A DNA stretch of 62,004 nucleotides from assembly GCA_947595925.1 (NCBI GenBank), contig CANQEV010000011.1, positions 1 through 62,004 of the forward strand, read 5' to 3'. Below the pieces are notes generated by a model. It searched no databases and had not been told where the DNA came from. It saw only the letters and a program-made list of their open reading frames with translations. A program made the translations under genes and the position numbers. The DNA is from an uncultured Acetatifactor sp. Lineage in GTDB: Bacteria; Bacillota; Clostridia; Lachnospirales; Lachnospiraceae. Positions 29,484-38,495 of the stretch are shown here, piece by piece (within the stretch, counting starts at the first letter, position 1; each line of letters begins with the position of its first letter).

Positions 29484-30047
29484 TCATCCCAGCTGAATCT
29501 GTAATAATTGCTTCGTCAAATCATTTAACCTGCTCTGAATGCTGCTGTCCACCACCCGGTCTCCGATGCGGATCACCGCGCCGCCGATGAGCTCCGGCTT
29601 CACGGAGAAGTGCATCTCCAGGCTCTCGTAGGGGGCGGTCTCCAGGATTCTCTCCTCGAACCGCTTCTCCTGTTCCGGCGTCAGCTTTACCGCCGTGGAC
29701 ACATACGCCACGCCGATCTTTTCATACGCCTTCATCTTTTCGGAGAAGTATTCCAGGATGGCAAAGATATCCCCATAGCGGTCCTTCTCCACGATCAACA
29801 GCAGAAATTCACAGATCTCCGGGGACACTCTCCCCTCGAAGACCTTCCGGACCAGGTCCTGTTTCTCCACCTTCGGGACGCCCGGGTGCTTCATCAGCCT
29901 GTCAAACTCCGGGTTCCCCGCAAGGATCTCCCTGAGCTGAAGGATCTCCTGAAACAGTTCCTCCGCCGCGCCATGGCGCGCTTCTTCCTTCTCCAGGGCC
30001 AGTTGGAACAGAGCCTCCCCGTAGGTTTTGGATACTAGCTTAGCCAT
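29484..30047 (-). CDS. atpH: ATP synthase delta subunit
   Basis: A 187-residue peripheral-stalk (OSCP) subunit. It has the N-terminal SKTYGEALFQLALEKEE helix and the C-terminal SVKPELIGGAVIRIGDRVVD motif. Connects F1 to the b-subunit stalk. The start codon lies inside the end of atpF (13-nt overlap, ATGGCTAAGCTAG), indicating coupled translation. Confidence 0.96.
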   Translation of the reverse strand: MAKLVSKTYGEALFQLALEKEEARHGAAEELFQEILQLREILAGNPEFDRLMKHPGVPKVEKQDLVRKVFEGRVSPEICEFLLLIVEKDRYGDIFAILEYFSEKMKAYEKIGVAYVSTAVKLTPEQEKRFEERILETAPYESLEMHFSVKPELIGGAVIRIGDRVVDSSIQSRLNDLTKQLLQIQLG

Positions 30048-30577
30048 GTGTTCTCACCCATTTCCTTTAAGGTATCGTCGAGCAGCTGATCCTGTGCGGC
30101 GGTATCGATGGAGACGGCAACCACCTTTGCGGCCATAACGGAAGCCACGGAGATGATCTCCTTCTTCACGTCGTCGGAAATCTTCTGCTTCTCCAGCTGT
30201 GCCTCCACACGGGCTCTGTCCAGGATGCGGGCGGCCTCCTCCTTCGCGTCGGCAATGATCTGGGTCTGGTTTGCCAGCCCCTTGCTGCGCGCCTCGCTGA
30301 GAATCCCCTCCGCCTCCTTGTCGACCGCCTTGAGCTTTCCCTCGTACTCCTCGCGGAGCTTCCTGGCCTCGTCCATATTGGTCTTGGCGTCCTCGAGCTC
30401 CCCGCGGATCTTTTCCTTACGGTCGTTCAACATCTTGCGAGCCGGGTTGAACAGGAAGTAACTCATGATGGCGAAGAGGGCAAAGACGGCGATGATCGTC
30501 AGCGTGGAATCCGCGATCAGCTGCCAGTCGATGCCGAACATTCTTTCATAGGTCTCTCCTGCAGTCAATAGTATCAT
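30035..30577 (-). CDS. atpF: ATP synthase b subunit
   Basis: A 180-residue F0 subunit with one N-terminal membrane helix (LTIIAVFALFAIMSYFLFNP). A long charged coiled-coil stalk (ARKMLNDRKEKIRGELEDAK onward) follows. Forms the stator with delta. Overlaps atpH by 13 nt and follows atpE by 16 nt. Confidence 0.96.
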   Translation of the reverse strand: MILLTAGETYERMFGIDWQLIADSTLTIIAVFALFAIMSYFLFNPARKMLNDRKEKIRGELEDAKTNMDEARKLREEYEGKLKAVDKEAEGILSEARSKGLANQTQIIADAKEEAARILDRARVEAQLEKQKISDDVKKEIISVASVMAAKVVAVSIDTAAQDQLLDDTLKEMGENTWLS

Positions 30578-30593
30578 TGTTCAAGGCTCCTTT

Positions 30594-30860
<267 letters not shown>

Positions 30861-30910
30861 CTAATAAATAATTGTATGGTAAAAAATTTTAGCTTGCATT
30901 ACAACAGGCC

Positions 30911-31645
30911 CTACTCTTCCCCGCCGATGGCGTTGGAGACATAGGTCATGGTCAGCATACAGAACACGTACGTCTGGATCGCCCCTGAGAACAGGTCGAA
31001 GTACACATGGAGCGCCGCCGGCCAGATCGTGGCGACCCACCCCATCAGCCCGTACACCAGGGCCATGATGATGGTGCCGGACAGCACGTTCGCGAACAGA
31101 CGCAGGGACAGGGAAATCGGCACGGCCAGCTCGCTGATCACGTTGATGGGGAACCAGATCGGGAGCCAGGGCGGCAGGGGCGAACACATGTCCTTCCAGA
31201 TATCCTTCGGCTTCTGGTACTTGAACTGGTTAAAGTGGATCAGAATGAAGGTCACGACACCCAGGGGAAACGTCACGCCGTAGTCCGCGGTGGGCGGCCT
31301 CAGTCCCAGGAGCCCGGAAACATTGCAGAACAGGATAAAGATGAAGATCGCGCCGATGTAGTTGCGGTATTTCGGGGAGTTCTTCCCCATGGTCCCGTCC
31401 ACGACGCCGTCCAGCTTCTCCACGATCAGCTCCACCACGTTCTGAAAGCCCCCGGGGACCTCGGCGCCTTTTTTGATGGCCTGGCCCGCCGCGATGGAGA
31501 ACCCGATCAGGATCAGCATGACGAACAGCAGGCTCACATGCGTCGTGGTGATCCATACCTCATGGCCGAAGAACTTATACTGAAACAATCCGTGGACCAT
31601 GACGTCGATGTCGCTTCCCGCAGACAGCAGGATCCCTTGCATCAT
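30911..31645 (-). CDS. atpB: ATP synthase a subunit
   Basis: A 244-residue polytopic F0 subunit with five to six predicted membrane helices. The conserved helix around the essential Arg reads SELAVPISLSLRLFANVLSG. The C-terminal helix VFCMLTMTYVSNAIGGEE is also typical. Provides the ion half-channels beside the c-ring. The two leading Met codons (31645 or 31642) are both possible starts. Confidence 0.96.
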   Translation of the reverse strand: MMQGILLSAGSDIDVMVHGLFQYKFFGHEVWITTTHVSLLFVMLILIGFSIAAGQAIKKGAEVPGGFQNVVELIVEKLDGVVDGTMGKNSPKYRNYIGAIFIFILFCNVSGLLGLRPPTADYGVTFPLGVVTFILIHFNQFKYQKPKDIWKDMCSPLPPWLPIWFPINVISELAVPISLSLRLFANVLSGTIIMALVYGLMGWVATIWPAALHVYFDLFSGAIQTYVFCMLTMTYVSNAIGGEE

Positions 31646-31696
31646 ATTATCACCTCCCTTGTTTTAATAATGAGATTTCCGCTTTGTTGCCGCGGC

Positions 31697-32149
31697 TTAC
31701 GGCTCCGTCCCTTCCTCCAGGGGTTCCGGGACAGGATCCGTCTCGTGAAACAGTTTATTACACATTCTATGAGTAAACGGCTGAAGATAAACCGTACCCT
31801 TCAAACTCATATAAGATAGAAAAAACAGGAGCGGGTTCAGCACTTTTGTGACAGCCATAAACACCGCCACCACCAGCAGCGTCAGATACCGTATGAGATA
31901 CCCCCGGTAAGCCAGCTTCTGCGCACTCCCCTCGTCCAGCTCCAGGGCCCGGTCCAGCGTCCGATACATGTGCCGCACTGCCGCCAGGGCGAGCGCCGTC
32001 CCCGCAAGCAGGCTGAACGCCCGGGCGGTCCTTCCTCCGGAAAACGCAAGGGAAACCAGCTGCAGGACCAGTCCCAGCCCCAGAATCCCCAGATCCATCT
32101 CCAGGATCGTCCTATTCTTTTTTTTCAGCGCTTCCAGAATCCTTTTCAT
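31697..32149 (-). CDS. AtpI-like membrane protein of the atp operon
   Basis: A 150-residue protein with four predicted membrane helices (LGILGLGLVLQLVSLAF, ARAFSLLAGTALALAAV, YLTLLVVAVFMAVTKVL, PLLFFLSYMSLKGTVYL). A soluble tail rich in Pro/Glu follows. Size, topology and place just ahead of atpB match the ATP synthase subunit I family, proposed to help c-ring assembly or ion supply. Sequence similarity is weak, so the call leans on context. Its start overlaps the end of the upstream gene by 38 nt. Confidence 0.7.
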   Translation of the reverse strand: MKRILEALKKKNRTILEMDLGILGLGLVLQLVSLAFSGGRTARAFSLLAGTALALAAVRHMYRTLDRALELDEGSAQKLAYRGYLIRYLTLLVVAVFMAVTKVLNPLLFFLSYMSLKGTVYLQPFTHRMCNKLFHETDPVPEPLEEGTEP

Positions 32150-32372
32150 GATCCATAAAAACTTTCTTTGCCATGCGGTACACGTTCTGTCCGCCGGCAG
32201 CGGCTCCCACGAAAAAGAGCGCTATCGTGATCCAGCCGGTCTGGAACCTCCGGTCCAGCCAGACCCCCAGCGCCGTGGTCATACCGATTGGCACTATCAT
32301 ATTGATCCCGAACTGGGCAAACAGGACAAGCGCCTGGTAGACGCTCCTGTCATAAGGTTTGTCGTGCTTCAT
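32112..32372 (-). CDS. AtpZ/AtpI family small membrane protein
   Basis: An 86-residue, two-helix protein (ALVLFAQFGINMIVPIGMTT and GWITIALFFVGAAAGGQNVY) of the AtpZ/AtpI type, with the family's GVWLDRRFQT loop. In other bacteria AtpZ/I supports Mg2+ or ion handling for ATP synthase. First gene of the operon. The ATG at 32372 has AGGAG 6-7 nt upstream. A longer upstream reading frame has no ribosome site and runs through the promoter. Confidence 0.8.
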   Translation of the reverse strand: MKHDKPYDRSVYQALVLFAQFGINMIVPIGMTTALGVWLDRRFQTGWITIALFFVGAAAGGQNVYRMAKKVFMDHEKDSGSAEKKE

Positions 32373-32450
32373 ATGGTTCTCCTGCGGCGCAGGGCGGCAG
32401 CTTTGCCCACGCCATTGACGAAGCGGCGCAGACATGACCCATCGCATTTT

Positions 32451-32480
32451 AGTATAATCAAATTTTCCAGAAATGTCTAG
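32451..32480 (-). promoter_or_regulatory. Promoter of the atp operon
   Basis: Minus strand TAGACA (plus 32475-32480), an 18-nt spacer and TATACT (plus 32451-32456). Each hexamer has one mismatch to the sigma-A consensus. Located 79 nt upstream of the first atp gene. Confidence 0.75.
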
Positions 32481-32556
32481 CAAAGACCGCCCAAAACCGG
32501 AAAAAATTTCTAATTTTTTTCTAAACTGCCTGAAACCGCCCCCGGCCTCTCCCAAA

Positions 32557-33648
32557 TCAGTCGAACAGCCAGGTCAGATACGGGAGGAGCATTATGGTGG
32601 AATCCCAGCTTTTTTTCAAAAAGACCAGAAGATAAAACGCATAGCACAACAGGATGGCTCCTGTGAAAAAGGCTTTCTGCCTTTTGTCCGGGACAGACCT
32701 AAGTACCGTCGGGATCAAAAAGACGTGCCCCGTCACCATGTAATAACAGACCCTGGACGTCTCCGGGATGTAATATCCGAAACTGTAGATGATTAGTGCA
32801 AACAGGTTCAGGTTAAAAAAAGTTTCCGCCTTTTCGTTTCCCCGGACCGCCCTCTTATAAAAGAGCAGGGAGAAGACCAGGACGGCCAGGCATTTTCCAA
32901 TGTTGGCATAGGAAACCGACTCCACGTCCAGGATCAAGTCCCCCTCATAATAAGGGTAGAAGACGAAGACCAGCCTCCTTACCAGGCTCTTTCCGAAAAA
33001 GAGGGCAGCGCAGGAAGCGGGAACCAGCCAGAGCGTTTTCCTGCTCCACTTCAGATAGTACGCCGCCAGATATGCCGGGATCACCAGCAGCACGGACATG
33101 TGGAAAAAGGCCGCAAAGAGGATCCAGAAAATAAACTTTACATAATCCCTCCGGAACAGGAATTTTACAGCATATACGCAGACGGCAATGGCAAAATAAT
33201 AGCGGACATTGCTGAAACTCATGAAATAAAACCCGTTTGCCATGAAGAGGAAAAAGGACAGGAAAAACCAGTCCGAGCTGTCAAACAGCCCTTTCAGAAA
33301 GAACGCGCAGGTCAAAAAGGCCATAAACGCAAACACCACGCGGTAATTGTCATACCCGAACAGTCCCTGCAGGACCCGGACCAGAAGCTTAAAACCGATC
33401 TCATAGGAAACCTTGGTGTCCCCGCTTATGATATGCAGGAAGTTGTACCGGTAAGTCCAATAATCGTTCCCGATCCCGATCCGCAGGGCCGACAGCGTGA
33501 AGAGGACCATAAAAATGCCTGCAAGAAGTACGCCGTTCAGCATTTCCTGCCGGCTTTTCGCAACGTTGTTTCGTTTGCCCACGTAAGCGCTGTTCACAAA
33601 ATATGCCGCAAGGACAGTCAGCGCCGTCACCAGAAGATAGAGGATCAT
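32557..33648 (-). CDS. EpsG family membrane protein
   Basis: A 363-residue polytopic protein with about nine membrane segments and the EpsG-like motif RIGIGNDYWTYRYNF followed by YEIGFKLLVRVLQGLFGYDN. Family members act in exopolysaccharide assembly, probably as polymerases. Its start overlaps the preceding Wzz-like gene by ATGA, showing coupling. It is the last gene of a seven-gene glycan operon and ends upstream of the atp promoter. The C-terminus (SWDSTIMLLPYLTWLFD) is hydrophobic. Confidence 0.85.
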   Translation of the reverse strand: MILYLLVTALTVLAAYFVNSAYVGKRNNVAKSRQEMLNGVLLAGIFMVLFTLSALRIGIGNDYWTYRYNFLHIISGDTKVSYEIGFKLLVRVLQGLFGYDNYRVVFAFMAFLTCAFFLKGLFDSSDWFFLSFFLFMANGFYFMSFSNVRYYFAIAVCVYAVKFLFRRDYVKFIFWILFAAFFHMSVLLVIPAYLAAYYLKWSRKTLWLVPASCAALFFGKSLVRRLVFVFYPYYEGDLILDVESVSYANIGKCLAVLVFSLLFYKRAVRGNEKAETFFNLNLFALIIYSFGYYIPETSRVCYYMVTGHVFLIPTVLRSVPDKRQKAFFTGAILLCYAFYLLVFLKKSWDSTIMLLPYLTWLFD

Positions 33649-34670
33649 TTTCTGCTCCTGTAATACTTTGTGACCAATCTCTCATCCACCGAAAGAAGGA
33701 CTGCGGCCGTCACCGGGATCTCCTGGCGGGCCAGCTGCTCCAAAAGGCGGACAAAGGTCTCATGATTTTTACAGCCGGCTTTCAGAAAGAGAATCGTTTT
33801 ATCGCAGGATCTCAGCTTCTTCAGCTCTTCCGGGTGCTCCACCGGGTTCCTGCAGACAATCTGCCGGGCCGCAGACGCCTCCTGCTCTCCACAACGCTCT
33901 TCCTGTTCCTCCAGCAGTACTTCCTCGTCCACGCAGACCAGGGCCGTTCTGGAAGCACCCGCCAGGTATTTCTCCCAGTTCGGCCGGAACTCAGGCATAA
34001 TGGGCGCTCCGAGACAGACCACGTGGTACCGCCTCTCCACCGTGGAGGGCAGATAGACTGCCGTATCCAGGATCAATGCCACGAGAATGCCAAAAACCGA
34101 TATTCCCAGTCCCAGCCCCGCCCCCAGAAAGAGCGCGTTTCCCAGCCGGATCTTCGAGCTGTCCTTGGCCGTATCTCCCGCCTTTACAAGTTCTATGGAG
34201 GCGATCTCCTCCCGAACCCCGGCAAACTGCGGCACGATTTCTTCCAGGATGGAGGCAAGTCTCACCGAAAGCTCCGGGGAATGGGTGTTGCAGCGCACAT
34301 AGAGATAGCGCACGTCCGAGTCAACCGTGGCGGAGACGTACTCCTCCAGTTCCTCCATGGACAGCTCCCCGTTCATCTTCTCATACACATAATTTAAGAA
34401 GAAATCCGTGTGGATCACCTCTCCCCAGGTGAAATAATTGTAATAATCGTACTCTTCCCCCAGAGAATTTTCAGCGAAATCAATGTAATATATCGACTCC
34501 GCCTGATAGGTCCTTCCTCCTCTCGCGGCCGTCCTGGAATAATAATATAACGATCCGACCAGCGCCGCCCCCAGGACAACAGCCACGGGCAGGATCCATA
34601 GCTTTCTCATAAAGCGGAGCCACAGCAGCCTGTAATCCATCGGCTCTCCGCCGCATTCACATTCCCACAT
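33645..34670 (-). CDS. Wzz-like protein with degenerate kinase domain
   Basis: A 341-residue protein (start taken at ATG 34670, with AGAGG upstream; 34640 is an alternative). Two membrane helices (KLWILPVAVVLGAALVGSLY and LFLGAGLGLGISVFGILVAL) bracket an extracytoplasmic domain, as in CpsC/Wzz chain-length regulators. The C-terminal 120 residues resemble a BY-kinase (CpsD) fold, especially CDKTILFLKAGCKNHETFVR and IPVTAAVLLSVDERLV. I see no Walker A motif, so kinase activity is unlikely. It probably shapes polymer length with EpsG. Confidence 0.75.
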   Translation of the reverse strand: MWECECGGEPMDYRLLWLRFMRKLWILPVAVVLGAALVGSLYYYSRTAARGGRTYQAESIYYIDFAENSLGEEYDYYNYFTWGEVIHTDFFLNYVYEKMNGELSMEELEEYVSATVDSDVRYLYVRCNTHSPELSVRLASILEEIVPQFAGVREEIASIELVKAGDTAKDSSKIRLGNALFLGAGLGLGISVFGILVALILDTAVYLPSTVERRYHVVCLGAPIMPEFRPNWEKYLAGASRTALVCVDEEVLLEEQEERCGEQEASAARQIVCRNPVEHPEELKKLRSCDKTILFLKAGCKNHETFVRLLEQLARQEIPVTAAVLLSVDERLVTKYYRSRK

Positions 34671-34712
34671 ACTCAAAACCTCTGTCTTTCCCGCCAGGCC
34701 GCCCCGTTTCAC

Positions 34713-34858
34713 AGGTTCTTGGGCCCATGCCTTTCCCGCCCGTTCGCCCCGTTTCGCGGGACCCCGGGCCCATGCCTTTTACACCGGAGGTCCTTCCAGC
34801 GGCCTGCAGCCGCCGAATCAAAGTCCCCGCCAGGCCGCCCCGGGACAAGCCGCGCCGT
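34713..34858. repeat. Degenerate tandem repeat between glycan genes
   Basis: A GC-rich spacer built from imperfect copies of about 55-60 bp, each with CCGCCCCG(TTTC) and GGGCCCATGCCTTT. Copies are recognisable near 34702-34735 and 34740-34780, and a partial one near 34826-34850. No ribosome site supports the reading frames crossing it. Confidence 0.5.
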
Positions 34859-36082
34859 CTATGCGTCCTCTCCCTCAAGCTCCTGAAACAGCTTCATCGC
34901 CCTCTCCACCGTGAGATCCGAATTATAATGCTCATGCTCCCCCCAGCGGCCCAGGCCATAAATCCCGCGCTGCCGCATATAAGAAAGAAGCCTTGCCACA
35001 GCCGCCGGTTTTTCGATGGTGTTCAGCGGATATGTATATTCGTTCCGAAAAGCAGCCGCATTCGGTTCTTCCGTCACCCGGTCCAGATTGGTCTCCACCC
35101 AGTACCCCCTGCTGCCGGCGCAGAAATTGTGCCGCACCAAGATCCTGTGATAGGAAATCGCCGGATCCGGGACATAGATCCAATGGGCCTTCGTGTCCAG
35201 ATTCTCCGCCACATACCGGATCTCCGTGCCGGTGTGCCGCAGTTTTCCGATATCCTCCAAAATATTTTTCCCGCAGTCCTCATACTCCCGAACGGCTTTC
35301 CAGGGTATCGTGGTGACGATGCGTTCCGCCTGGAAGGAAGATCCATCCTCGCAGGTCACCGTTCTCGTCTCCGGGTTCAGCTTTGCCACGGATTTTCCGC
35401 AGAGCAGACAGTCCCCCAGGGCCTCTCCCATTCTTCGCCAGAGCTCTCCGTAACCGTACTTCTTCGGATAGTAAAACTGAGCGTGCCCCGGCTGGGTGCC
35501 GTAGGGCTTTCGGTTCAGACAGCTCAGCAGCGTCTCCTCAAAGGAGACGTTCGGCAGCTTGTTCAGCCAGTAAGTTCCCAGCGCTTCCAGGTCCCCGCCG
35601 AACATCTTGCTGTTGTACGGCAGCATATAGGCCTCCGCCACCAGGTCCCCCAGCTTCCAGGTGACCCATTCCACAAACCTCTCAGGCATGGGGGTTCCGA
35701 GATTGCAGCCCGCAACGGCGATGGACTTCAGGAACCGCACCTGCTCCTCCTGGGGCATCTGCCAGATGTTTGCCTCAAAGGGATGGCCGATCTCATAGGT
35801 CCCCATGTCGATCCGGGAATCCCTGTCAAAGAGGTTCCACTCCTCCTCCGGCATAAATTGAAAGAGAAACCGGTTTACCTCCGGTCTCCTCACGTCCAGG
35901 AAATGGCCCCCAGCGATATCCAGGGCCGAGCCGTCCACCTCCTCGGAGCGGCACAGTCCCCCCGCCTCCCCTTCCTTTTCCAGAACCAGGAAGGAAACCC
36001 CGGGCTTATTTTCTCGCAGGGAATTTGCAAAGGCAAGTCCCGCCGGCCCCGCTCCCAAGATCAGATAGTTTACTTTTTCCAT
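34859..36082 (-). CDS. FAD-dependent oxidoreductase, UGM/PPOX-like
   Basis: A 407-residue flavoprotein. An N-terminal dinucleotide-binding motif (NYLILGAGPAGLAFANSL, with acidic FLVLEKEGEAGGLCRS) is followed by DIAGGHFLDVRRPEV. The later AYMLPYNSKMFGGDLEALG is reminiscent of UDP-galactopyranose mutase and related sugar-cluster proteins. Within a glycan operon, a nucleotide-sugar mutase or oxidoreductase is plausible, but its substrate cannot be told. The start ATG is inside the last codons of the upstream gene (13-nt overlap). Confidence 0.8.
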   Translation of the reverse strand: MEKVNYLILGAGPAGLAFANSLRENKPGVSFLVLEKEGEAGGLCRSEEVDGSALDIAGGHFLDVRRPEVNRFLFQFMPEEEWNLFDRDSRIDMGTYEIGHPFEANIWQMPQEEQVRFLKSIAVAGCNLGTPMPERFVEWVTWKLGDLVAEAYMLPYNSKMFGGDLEALGTYWLNKLPNVSFEETLLSCLNRKPYGTQPGHAQFYYPKKYGYGELWRRMGEALGDCLLCGKSVAKLNPETRTVTCEDGSSFQAERIVTTIPWKAVREYEDCGKNILEDIGKLRHTGTEIRYVAENLDTKAHWIYVPDPAISYHRILVRHNFCAGSRGYWVETNLDRVTEEPNAAAFRNEYTYPLNTIEKPAAVARLLSYMRQRGIYGLGRWGEHEHYNSDLTVERAMKLFQELEGEDA

Positions 36083-37785
36083 ATTTCTCCCTCAGTTTTC
36101 CCCGTTTCTTTTTTCCTGCTCCATATGCAGCAGGTATAAATCAGACAGAGCGCGAAAGAACAGTAATAATAAGGGTGCAGATAATTCAACGCCGCCGCAG
36201 GCATCACGAGAATGATCGCGGCAGCCTGTCCCAGAAGGATAAAAGCGATCAACGCCAGTCCCACCCTGTTTTTCTTTTTTTTCAACAGCCGGATTCCCTC
36301 ATGGAAAAAGATAAAAATCTCATACAGGGGAATGGCAACCAGAACCAGGCTGTAAAAATGGATCCGGCGCAGAATGCCGGAGATGAAATTTCCAATTTTC
36401 GATGCCACTTCCACACAGAGGATATGGAGTCTCGAATTTTTCCAGGCTGTCACACCCGCCGCGTCGTTAAGATCTTCCTTGCCATATTCCCAGGTCATAA
36501 GTTTCCAGGGAGGGAGGTCATTTACCGGGAGCTGATCACTGTATTCCACATAATAATACGGCTTGATCATAAGCATGTTCAACAGCATGGAAATCTGAGT
36601 CTTGGCATAGATCGGCAGATTGTGGGCTACCATTCTGTAATATGCCCTCATATATGCCGCCGCGGTCTCATCATCCGCCAGGCTTTGGTTGATATCCCCC
36701 CTGCCATTCGCATAATTATACCTTCGATACCCTTCCATCCCGTAATAGCGAAGGATTTCCACCGGCGTCACAGCCCCCAAGGCTTCCAGATCCTCTGTCA
36801 CCCCGTCATAAGAAAGGTTGGACTTGGGGGAGGCGAGAATATTTTTCAATGTCGGAAGGGAATTGATAAAGGAATAGTCTTTTCCGTAATATTTGATATC
36901 GCCAAGTTTCTGAGGCACCGAAAACAGTCCAAACGCCAGAAGCAATCCGAGAAAGCATAAAATTGACTTTCGCGGCCGCAAGCGGTATATAAACAGCAGC
37001 TGCACCAGGAACAGCAGCACTCCCAGAATGATTCCTTCCGTCCTCCACACCCCGACGAAGGCGCACAAAAGCAAATTCAAGACCAGTTCCGGAATCCCCC
37101 TTTTTCTTTGATCCACGATATCCATGGCGGTCATGGAGATCAAAAACACGCAGAGCAGCCCATAGCTTTCCGTGCGATACGAATTGGTAAAAAACCGATA
37201 TACCCCAGGCATGAGCAGGACAAGAAAAACACCGTATCTTCCCCTTCCCTTGAGGACAGGACTGTCCAAAATCCGATTGTAGAGATAACCCAGGGCAAAA
37301 ACGCCAAACAGATACTGAAACACCGTGAGAAACACCGGATGTGGAAACGTCATCAGAATAGCGGCAAAGATGCAGCCCGAGTAGGCGCTGTGCCAATACT
37401 CCGGCCAGAATCGCAGCGCATAGGTATATGTGATATAGTTATCCTCACTCGCTATAAAGGGTTCCGGCCAAAGCAGAAGCAAAGCCGCGCCACCCACCAG
37501 AAATAACGCCAGAAAGAGCCTGAGATTTTTCCTTTCCTTCCAATGGGCAATCACCCAGAAGATCAGACTCCACAGGCAAAATATAATGGCCAGGGCAAAC
37601 AGCTTGGATAGAACGTAACCCAGGATCCTCTCCCCCTGATCGCTGATCACATAATTTCTGGGAACATTTAAAACGACGTCCCGATCCAGTTCAAAAATCA
37701 GGATACACCTCTCATAAAGGAACGAGAGCAGAAAATGAACCGCCGGAATCAAATATCTTTTTTTACCTTTTATTATTTTTTCCAT
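36070..37785 (-). CDS. Polytopic membrane protein, GT-C-like
   Basis: A 571-residue protein with about eleven to twelve membrane segments. A loop after the first ones carries acidic residues (FIASEDNYITYTYALRFWPE), a setting typical of GT-C glycosyltransferases that use lipid-linked sugars. A soluble stretch of about 150 residues (GDIKYYGKDYSFINSLPTLK onward) separates the two membrane blocks. No specific family was recognised. Its neighbours, a lipid-sugar synthase and paired SMR proteins, support a transferase that takes a polyprenyl-phosphate sugar outside the membrane. Confidence 0.65.
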   Translation of the reverse strand: MEKIIKGKKRYLIPAVHFLLSFLYERCILIFELDRDVVLNVPRNYVISDQGERILGYVLSKLFALAIIFCLWSLIFWVIAHWKERKNLRLFLALFLVGGAALLLLWPEPFIASEDNYITYTYALRFWPEYWHSAYSGCIFAAILMTFPHPVFLTVFQYLFGVFALGYLYNRILDSPVLKGRGRYGVFLVLLMPGVYRFFTNSYRTESYGLLCVFLISMTAMDIVDQRKRGIPELVLNLLLCAFVGVWRTEGIILGVLLFLVQLLFIYRLRPRKSILCFLGLLLAFGLFSVPQKLGDIKYYGKDYSFINSLPTLKNILASPKSNLSYDGVTEDLEALGAVTPVEILRYYGMEGYRRYNYANGRGDINQSLADDETAAAYMRAYYRMVAHNLPIYAKTQISMLLNMLMIKPYYYVEYSDQLPVNDLPPWKLMTWEYGKEDLNDAAGVTAWKNSRLHILCVEVASKIGNFISGILRRIHFYSLVLVAIPLYEIFIFFHEGIRLLKKKKNRVGLALIAFILLGQAAAIILVMPAAALNYLHPYYYCSFALCLIYTCCIWSRKKETGKTEGEIWKK

Positions 37786-37793
37786 CAGAACTC

Positions 37794-38147
37794 CTAATTA
37801 GGCCTGGATACCAGTACCGCGCCAATCACCACAAGAAATACCCCCGCCATTTTTCTCTTTGTCAGCTTGTCCCCGAACCGGATCCTCGCCAAAAACATGG
37901 TCCAGACATAGGTAAACGCCGAGAGGGGAAGGACGCTGGAATAGTCCAGGACCCTTAACACATATATGTTGAGCAGCGACGCCGTGAGATACAGGATGCC
38001 CCCGGCGTACAGGCTGGGCGTTTTCAGCATATTGAAAAAAATCTCCAGGGCGGAATCCCCTTTCAGGGATCCGGAGGCTTCCTTTAAGAACATACTGGCT
38101 GCCGCTCCCAGGATCGTCATCAGAAAAATAAAACTATACGGAAGCAT
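37794..38147 (-). CDS. SMR/EamA-type transporter, second of pair
   Basis: A 117-residue, four-helix protein of the SMR/EamA half-transporter type. The C-terminal half has RIRFGDKLTKRKMAGVFLVV. It overlaps the first SMR gene by 14 nt. Paired SMR-sized proteins (as in ArnE/ArnF) flip polyprenyl-phosphate-linked aminosugars, and together with the adjacent GT2 this is the likely role. Drug export is less likely in this context. The first helix is short. Confidence 0.75.
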   Translation of the reverse strand: MLPYSFIFLMTILGAAASMFLKEASGSLKGDSALEIFFNMLKTPSLYAGGILYLTASLLNIYVLRVLDYSSVLPLSAFTYVWTMFLARIRFGDKLTKRKMAGVFLVVIGAVLVSRPN

Positions 38148-38493
38148 CTTCTGTCACCTCGTCTCCTCCCGCGATCAGGATGACTCCCGCAAGCAGGATC
38201 AGTACGCCGATGCACTTGACCAGCGTGATCGTCTCCTTCAGGACAGTTGCCGCCAGCACAAGACTCAGTATGTAATTCAGGCTTAAAATAGGCTGCAGCA
38301 CGGAAACCTTGCCAAACTTATATGCCACGATCATCGCCAGAGCGCCCACACCGTATATGGCAAACCCTGCGATCAGATAAAGGAAGGAACCCTCCGCCGA
38401 CAGTTTCCAGAGAAGCTGTCCCACGCAGACGCAGATGCTGGAACACACCATCAGCAGAATCCCCACCCTGTTTTTCCGGAATGACTCAATCAT
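38134..38493 (-). CDS. SMR/EamA-type transporter, first of pair
   Basis: A 119-residue, four-helix protein (start ATG 38493, one nt after the GT2 stop; an in-frame GTG at 38520 lacks a better site). It has the EamA/SMR features YKFGKVSVLQPILSLNYILS and KETITLVKCIGVLILLAGVI. Together with the following 117-residue protein it may form a heteromeric flippase for a lipid-linked sugar made by the adjacent GT2. Confidence 0.78.
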   Translation of the reverse strand: MIESFRKNRVGILLMVCSSICVCVGQLLWKLSAEGSFLYLIAGFAIYGVGALAMIVAYKFGKVSVLQPILSLNYILSLVLAATVLKETITLVKCIGVLILLAGVILIAGGDEVTEDASV

Positions 38494-38495
38494 GT

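Noticed and set aside
34657..34878. Repetitive Gly/Arg-rich frame in the glycan operon
   Set aside because: It follows the GC-rich tandem repeat, overlaps neighbours and lacks a ribosome site.
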